A stretch of 64,000 nt of DNA from Atrina japonica (lineage: Eukaryota; Mollusca; Bivalvia; Pterioida; Pinnidae). Position numbers and translations under genes: made by a program. The notes beneath the pieces were generated by a model. It saw only the letters and a list, made by a program, of their open reading frames with translations. It searched no databases and was not told the DNA's origin. This document shows, one piece after another, positions 59,701-64,000 of the stretch. Positions within the stretch are counted from its first letter, which is position 1, and each line of letters starts with the position of its first letter. The DNA lies in the NCBI GenBank assembly GCA_030159075.1, contig BROG01000345.1, forward strand, positions 620,001-684,000, given 5' to 3'.

Positions 59701-62700
59701 AGTACAATATTTGATAAGTTACATGTCTTGTGTGAACTTTTTGAAGTTACTTGTAATATTTCAAATATAGACATATTACCTTGTTTACTTTCAGTGTCCA
59801 ATTTACTGGAACAGAATTGTTTATCCTGTGATGCATTGGAGAAGCATCTCGTCAAATTGTTGTCTTGGGTGAAAGATCGCCTTGGAAACCTGGTGTCAGA
59901 TAGCTCGAAAGAATTATCTCAAAGTGAATCATCACAGTTGTATACCTTTGTAAAGGTAAATTGTTGTGTAGCAACTTTATAAATACATGAACATGCAAAC
60001 AAAAAATATGATATACTTGTATATACAATAGAACCTCGCCAAAAACCACATTGAATTTAAGACCATAGATATTCAGTCTCTTGAAAATTTCATAATAGAT
60101 AGTGAATAAGACCTGGCCTACACTCAACAGATCATCTTACCAATCAGACCACTTTGATTCAGTCACTTAGACTCCACAGTGTTTGTGTTAACTTAACTTA
60201 ACTTAACTGGTCCGCTACAAAAGTTACTAGACTCGGACTAGTGGACTACTGCCATAAAGACAGGGGATCAATAGTACCAGTGGTAAAATGATTACAGATG
60301 TTTATTTCTAAACAATAAGAAATGTTCTTTGATGAATAAATATTAATATATAGAAAGCAGACTTAATTTTTATTTTTTGACATACATATTTTATTTATAG
60401 GAATGCATGGTTAATAATCCATTCCTTAACTCCTAGTATATTTTAATTATTTTAACCTTGTTAATCCTGAATGTGTGTTAATCATTTATTTTCCAGATAG
60501 TTTTACAAGTTTTTCAGTCTTGTGCAAAGCATGTTTTAAGTGTTGTGTTTAGTCCAACAGATAAGGAACAGGAACTTGTAAATGTTGTTCTTGGAATTGT
60601 GGGATACTTGTTCAATATATTAAGTGCTGAGGTAATGTACATTTCAGTTTTAAGTCACTTTGTTTTTGTTTATTACTTTTTAACACAATTTCAAATTTTA
60701 GAAAAATCAACTATTTTCAGGGTTATAATTTTAGAATTATTTTTATGTTTAATTTCCTATGTCATAAACTGAAGTCTCTGTTACAATTTTCAGGAAATTT
60801 TTGTACATTATAGAAGAAACCTTTTTACAGAACAGACATTTCAAGATTAAAATTTAATTGTATTATAATGATAGTGAAAAATATAAGAAATAGTAAAATT
60901 GAAATTATATATTTAAGTTATAGTTTTTATTAATTAGTTAAATACAAATGGCCAGATATGGATTAACCATTTGATATAAGACAAAGTTGAAATAAATGCT
61001 GTCATTGATTTTTTTGTAAGTTTGTCCAGAATTTTTGCTGTAAAATCATCATAGAAATTCATTGACAACATTGCACGCATAATTGTAATACCGACAGATT
61101 AAAATAATGTTTCATTAAAATAGTTTCCCCTGCAATAATTTTTCCAATTTCAAAAAGCTTTAGTAGCACTTGCCTGACTTGGCAAGATGTGAAAAACTTA
61201 AGATCAAGACCTGATGTTCAAAATTCGTGGTAGGTGGCCATTTTCAAATTATCTCCAGAAAATCCTGGCATGTAGTTGAAATCATAAAATGATTTATAGT
61301 TCAGGTATCATTAGGAAAGAATCAGAAATGTCAATCAGAATATCATGAGTCAGTCTTTCACATATGTCTAAGACGTATGAATTCTGGATTTAGAAATTGA
61401 AGAAGTTCCAGTTTGTAAAATTGTGGTATGCTTGGGAAACAATACCATGTAAAATATGAAAGTTTCCAATTCAATTGGAAATTCCAAATTTTGTTGTCAT
61501 GGGGATCCATTTTAAAACACCTGGGATCAACCCTCAATATAATGAGAAGTTTTAGCTGAGTTTTACAGGAATTTCCAAGTGAAATGTATTGTTGATTAGA
61601 ATGTATTTATATGTATTTATGTCACCCTTTGTAAGTCTTTGTTTACAAACTTTCTACTGTTGATTTTGTTTTTCAGTGTTACCCTGTGGATTGTACAATT
61701 CTGACTGGGACGACCTTTGCTATGTTTATGTACTTAGCTCAAGATGTTGTCCAAGTTATTTCAATGTTTTGGTATGTGTACAGATGCATTTATTCTCAAG
61801 GTTGGTATATTATGAATTTTCATCAAATTTACATAATTATTTTTATTGTCAAAATGTTACTGCGTTGTTGTTGAAGCTCAGTTTCTAATGAATTGCATAA
61901 AATTTATGAAACTGCAGTTAAATTTCCTGATATACAAGAGCATTGAGTTAATATTTTACTTGTTTACTCAACAAGTCATAAAAGTCAATCAGACAATGAG
62001 CCTCATTTCTCCCGTCTAAGTGGAAAACATTACTCATTTTGTCTCTGTAGACATACATTATACCTAAAAAATTTTGCTACCATTTAATTTTCGTCTTTTT
62101 CGTCTTTAGATAACAGGACAATTTAAAACGAAAGTGAAATTTTCAAACTAAATAGTTGAAGCAAGGATATACATGTCATCCATGAGACTATGATGAATAA
62201 GGACGAATTTAAGACCGGGCGAATATGTTTTCTGTTGTAAAAGGGCGAAAGTAATCATGGGGCGAAAATTTGCAGATTATACAGTATTGGTAGAATACTA
62301 CATTGGAACCTGTCTTGAATGACCACTCTCATGAAAGACTGCCTCTCTGTTAAGACCACATACTGAAAACTAATTGGTAAAATTAACCTGTAAAGAAAAC
62401 CTGTTTTGAAAGACCACTTGTCTTGAAAGTGGCAGTGGCAGATCATGGGGTGGTCTCTCAAGACAGGTTACACTGTATACATAATCCTGTGATTTCTGTA
62501 TTTTTCAGAGTCCATATTTTCTGTGACACAGCTTGTCAGTAATAAGAATATAAAGCATCATATGACACAATACCCTGACTATAAACTAGGAGTCTTAGCA
62601 CTGATAAAGGGGATGATAGCATGTGGTACCAGTACAGTTTTTGGATCTGACAGCCATATTGAAAGTGAAGACCAAAACCAGCTTTTTATTTTCAGTTTGT

Positions 62701-63398
62701 TCCCAATTCTTAGCAACTATTGTGTAGGACCACTGGAGTTTCATTATCAGGCTTTCACTGTTCTCCACCTGTGGTACCTAAAATTACTGAAATTGACACC
62801 TGTCATACCTGTGTCAAGTGCCATGATACTTGGTTGTGACTTAACCACACTAAAGCTAGCTTGGTTAAATTGGGACAGCCCGATAGAAGATGTTGCACAA
62901 CTGTCTGTCAGCTGTTTGAAGTGTTTAATTGATGTTATGGATGCAATGAAGAGTGAGGAGGTATCAACAAGCACTTTTTGTGATCATGTCTTGATGAAAC
63001 TAATACTAATACCATGGTATATCAAGGGAAAATACAGGGTTCTGAGCATTTTGCTCCCATATCTGAATAATGCAGAGGTAAGATTTACAAATGTGTAAAC
63101 AGAATAAGCAACTGTGGGAGAAACAATTTATTAACCATAAATGCCCAGCTGAATTTAACAGCAATGTTGAGCTTACAAGTGTAATTGTGTACAGACTCTC
63201 TTGTACTTCTGTTCTCTAAGTTATTTCTGTTTGGACATTTGTAAGGTATATACCAGTTAGACTTGTGTAAAAAAAATCCTCCTCCTCCATTTTGCCTAAT
63301 GTATGACTCTGACTTGTTTGGATCAGAAGCAACAGGAAAGTCTACCATTTTGGATAGATATTCCCAAAAGATAATTCCCAGAATCTTTGATTCATGGA
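56630..63398 (+). CDS. THADA: THADA homologue, 5' part of gene (7 exons plus 1 candidate; continues beyond window)
   Basis: Coding exons: 56630-56730, 57018-57201, 58782-58893, 59795-59955, 60497-60631, 61677-61775 (or -61771), 62511-63077 (or from 62509), and a candidate 63257-63398. With the in-frame choices the first seven encode 453 residues. The protein is Leu-rich and all-helical, consistent with HEAT/ARM-type solenoid repeats. The block ending WYIKGKYRVLSILLPYL, the preceding LNWDSPIEDV segment and the SLFPILSNY...LKLLK segment align in order and spacing with the N-terminal region of vertebrate THADA. THADA (yeast Trm732) partners the FTSJ1/Trm7 enzyme for 2'-O-methylation at tRNA position 32 and is linked to energy metabolism. 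The diagnostic DUF2428 region lies further downstream, outside the window. The start ATG is the first in frame after stops. The call rests on remembered alignment. Confidence 0.72.
56735..56825 (+). mobile_element. TTAA MITE, subfamily 1, at the THADA exon 1 donor
   Basis: TTAACCCATTCACCCCTACA through GGTTTGATGAGTTAA. It begins five bases into the intron (GTAA|TTAA). Confidence 0.7.
57018..57201 (+). CDS. THADA: THADA homologue exon 2
   Basis: The acceptor is TTTTCTGATAG and the donor CGAAAG|GTGATA; 184 nt, phase 2 to 0. It encodes two predicted helices (NQDAHKLLTVLEECNKSL and a segment ending INVYCHCIESIKVSRAVRK). Another TTAA MITE lies 24 bp after the donor. Confidence 0.75.
57225..57315 (+). 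mobile_element. TTAA MITE, subfamily 1, in THADA intron 2
   Basis: TTAACCCATTCACCCCCGAA through GTAGATGGGTTAA; starts 24 bp after the exon 2 donor. Confidence 0.7.
57373..57638 (+). repeat. tRNA-derived SINE, family A (fullest copy)
   Basis: Head GGGCCCATGTGTCAAAGTGG with an A-box-like stretch, B box GGGCTTGAGTCCGACTGG, body GAAGTTTGCCAGTTTTCTTG and 3' end AAATTGTTGAGTGTGGCATA. It is in THADA intron 2. Confidence 0.75.
58782..58893 (+). CDS. THADA: THADA homologue exon 3
   Basis: The acceptor is ATCTTTTACAG and the donor GCTG|GTATGT; 112 nt, phase 0 to 1. The encoded segment starts FLKPWDESHDAF. No other frame remains open through the exon with matching phase. Confidence 0.75.
59385..59563 (-). 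repeat. SINE, family A, 5'-truncated
   Basis: Reverse strand: GGTTCAAGTCCCACTGGAAC through AATTGCTGAGTATGGCATAA, matching the copy at 57.4 kb. It is in THADA intron 3. Confidence 0.7.
59795..59955 (+). CDS. THADA: THADA homologue exon 4
   Basis: The acceptor is GTTTACTTTCAG and the donor GTAAAG|GTAAAT; 161 nt, phase 1 to 0. The encoded helices include SNLLEQNCLSCDALEKHL and a Ser-rich acidic loop (SSKELSQSESSQ). Confidence 0.75.
60497..60631 (+). CDS. THADA: THADA homologue exon 5
   Basis: The acceptor is TTATTTTCCAG and the donor GCTGAG|GTAATG; exactly 45 codons, phase 0 at both ends. The product is hydrophobic and helical (IVLQVFQSCAKHV, then NVVLGIVGYLFNILSAE). Confidence 0.75.
61677..61775 (+). 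CDS. THADA: THADA homologue exon 6 (3' boundary ambiguous)
   Basis: The acceptor is TTTGTTTTTCAG. The open frame from exon 5 gives CYPVDCTILTGTTFAMFMYL. The best-looking donor is at 61772 (TTTTG|GTATGT), but it leaves phase 2, and joining it to the best acceptor at 62509 makes an immediate stop. Using GTGTAC at 61776 with the acceptor after 62510 restores the frame, so I give 61775 as the end. Confidence 0.65.
62301..62475. mobile_element. TA-flanked MITE with CATTGGAACCTGTCTTGA ends
   Basis: The left end CATTGGAACCTGTCTTGAAT and right end CTCAAGACAGGTTACACTG are inverted repeats flanked by TA. It lies in THADA intron 6, ending about 33 bp before exon 7. Confidence 0.7.
62511..63077 (+). CDS. 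THADA: THADA homologue exon 7 (large exon)
   Basis: The 567-nt exon ends at GCAGAG|GTAAGA, phase 0. The acceptor is TTTTTCAGAG with two adjacent AGs (62508 and 62510). This exon carries the strongest family signal: LFIFSLFPILSNY, then LNWDSPIEDVAQLSVSCLK, and WYIKGKYRVLSILLPYLNN, the last matching the LxWHIKGKY block of vertebrate THADA. Confidence 0.8.
63257..63398 (+). CDS. THADA: Candidate THADA exon 8
   Basis: An AG at 63255-63256 (TATATACCAG) opens a phase-0 frame as required by exon 7, running to a possible donor TGGA|GTATGA at 63399. The encoded tail (ILDRYSQKIIPRIFDSW) resembles the THADA helix after the KGKY block, but the first half is low-complexity (KKNPPPP) and the acceptor has a weak pyrimidine tract. 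The true exon may start later. Confidence 0.4.
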
Positions 63399-64000
63399 GT
63401 ATGAAAATAGTAACCCTGTTGCTGTATTGTTGGACTAGATTTTTCAACATTTACATGTTTTCATGAGCTTGGTTTTCTCTTGTTAAATGGGCGTTAGCTT
63501 TGTTTTTTTCAAAAGAAAAAAATTCTTTTATTTCTTACTTCTAAAATTTATAGACAACCCATATTGGCAATTTCTTCACTTGCAGTTGATTAATTCAATC
63601 TTTCTATTTGTATATGAATATCACACTGGACCTGACCTTATTTTCACAAAATATATAGGAATATAAGACAACTTTTCATGCCTGTATATCTCTTATTTGT
63701 TATTGTACATCAATCTAAGTGGTGAAAATAAAATATTGTTTGGAAAATACAGTTAATGCCCCTTTAAACCTTAAGTTTTCCCCCATTCTCCCACTGACTA
63801 GTTTGAGTAATGCCTTGAGAATCAGAATGAAAGACCCAAATTGTTGTCATAAAATTTAGGTCTGTTTTATGTCTGTGATGCATCATGTCGGAACCACCAA
63901 GTAAAGAAAAATGTACTCAATATTCCGTGTCAGAAAAGAAATTTGTGACTACAAGAACGGTAAACACAAAGCGTCACAAAATAAAAAAATATAATTCGTT
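63399..64000 (+). other. THADA intron, right edge of the window
   Basis: No convincing exon is seen. An ATG at 63885 opens a lysine-rich frame to the edge (MSEPPSKEKCTQYSVSEKKF...); it could be the start of an exon, a retroelement fragment or chance. Confidence 0.35.

Noticed and set aside
60026..60215. Another TA-MITE starting CAATAGAACCTCGCC
   Set aside because: No matching inverted right end could be found; left unassigned.
63587..63670. THADA exon after TTCACTTGCAG at 63.59 kb
   Set aside because: The frame reaches a stop at ATATAA without a donor.

Overview
The window is AT-rich animal nuclear DNA. I infer a bivalve mollusc. The grounds are split genes with GT-AG introns, two animal-type genes, a dense load of short non-autonomous transposons and tRNA-derived SINEs, constant scatter of the palindrome ACATGTA/TACATGTA, and an AGCTCACCTGGCCC-type element (about 20.23-20.53 kb) that I know from bivalve sequence. 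The species cannot be named from the sequence. There are no bacterial operons, rRNA genes or CRISPR arrays. Most long open frames are artefacts of tandem repeats whose period is a multiple of three.

Layout. 1-18.27 kb: apparent intron or upstream DNA of a PPP1R14-type gene. It holds MITEs, SINE copies, microsatellites and two large minisatellites, a 51-bp unit at 5.08-6.32 kb and a 57-bp unit at 16.68-18.19 kb. 18.27-33.65 kb: the last three coding exons of a PPP1R14 (PP1 inhibitor, CPI-17/PHI-1 family) homologue, + strand; the first coding exon, with the inhibitory phosphosite, is not found. The introns carry a 402-bp hAT-type element with a perfect 8-bp target duplication, a fold-back element, several SINEs and three further tandem arrays. 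33.65-43.07 kb: 3'UTR/intergenic DNA with piggyBac-like TTAA MITEs and a retroelement-like repeat pair. 43.08-47.58 kb: a two-gene PIF/Harbinger transposon with both terminal inverted repeats, a broken DDE transposase (+) and a broken MADF/Myb-like partner (-). 48.16-53.48 kb: a Ty3/Gypsy LTR retrotransposon with 133-bp LTRs differing at two positions, inserted in an ATT microsatellite; its gag-pol is broken by one frameshift and six in-frame stops. 54.2-55.1 kb: two copies of a 208-209 bp MITE with CATAGGCGTCGGA ends around TA arrays. 56.63-64 kb: the 5' part (seven coding exons, possibly eight) of a THADA homologue, + strand, running off the right edge.

The two host genes look unrelated in function: PPP1R14 proteins inhibit PP1/myosin phosphatase, and THADA (yeast Trm732 homologue) supports tRNA 2'-O-methylation and has roles in metabolism. 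They share strand and lie about 23 kb apart, separated by the transposon-rich block. The parts most worth a second look are the 57-bp minisatellite that repeats a splice-donor-like hexamer just upstream of a PPP1R14 exon, the reading-phase conflict at THADA exon 6/7, the TTAA MITEs sitting just inside two THADA splice donors, and the pattern of stops in the young-looking LTR element.
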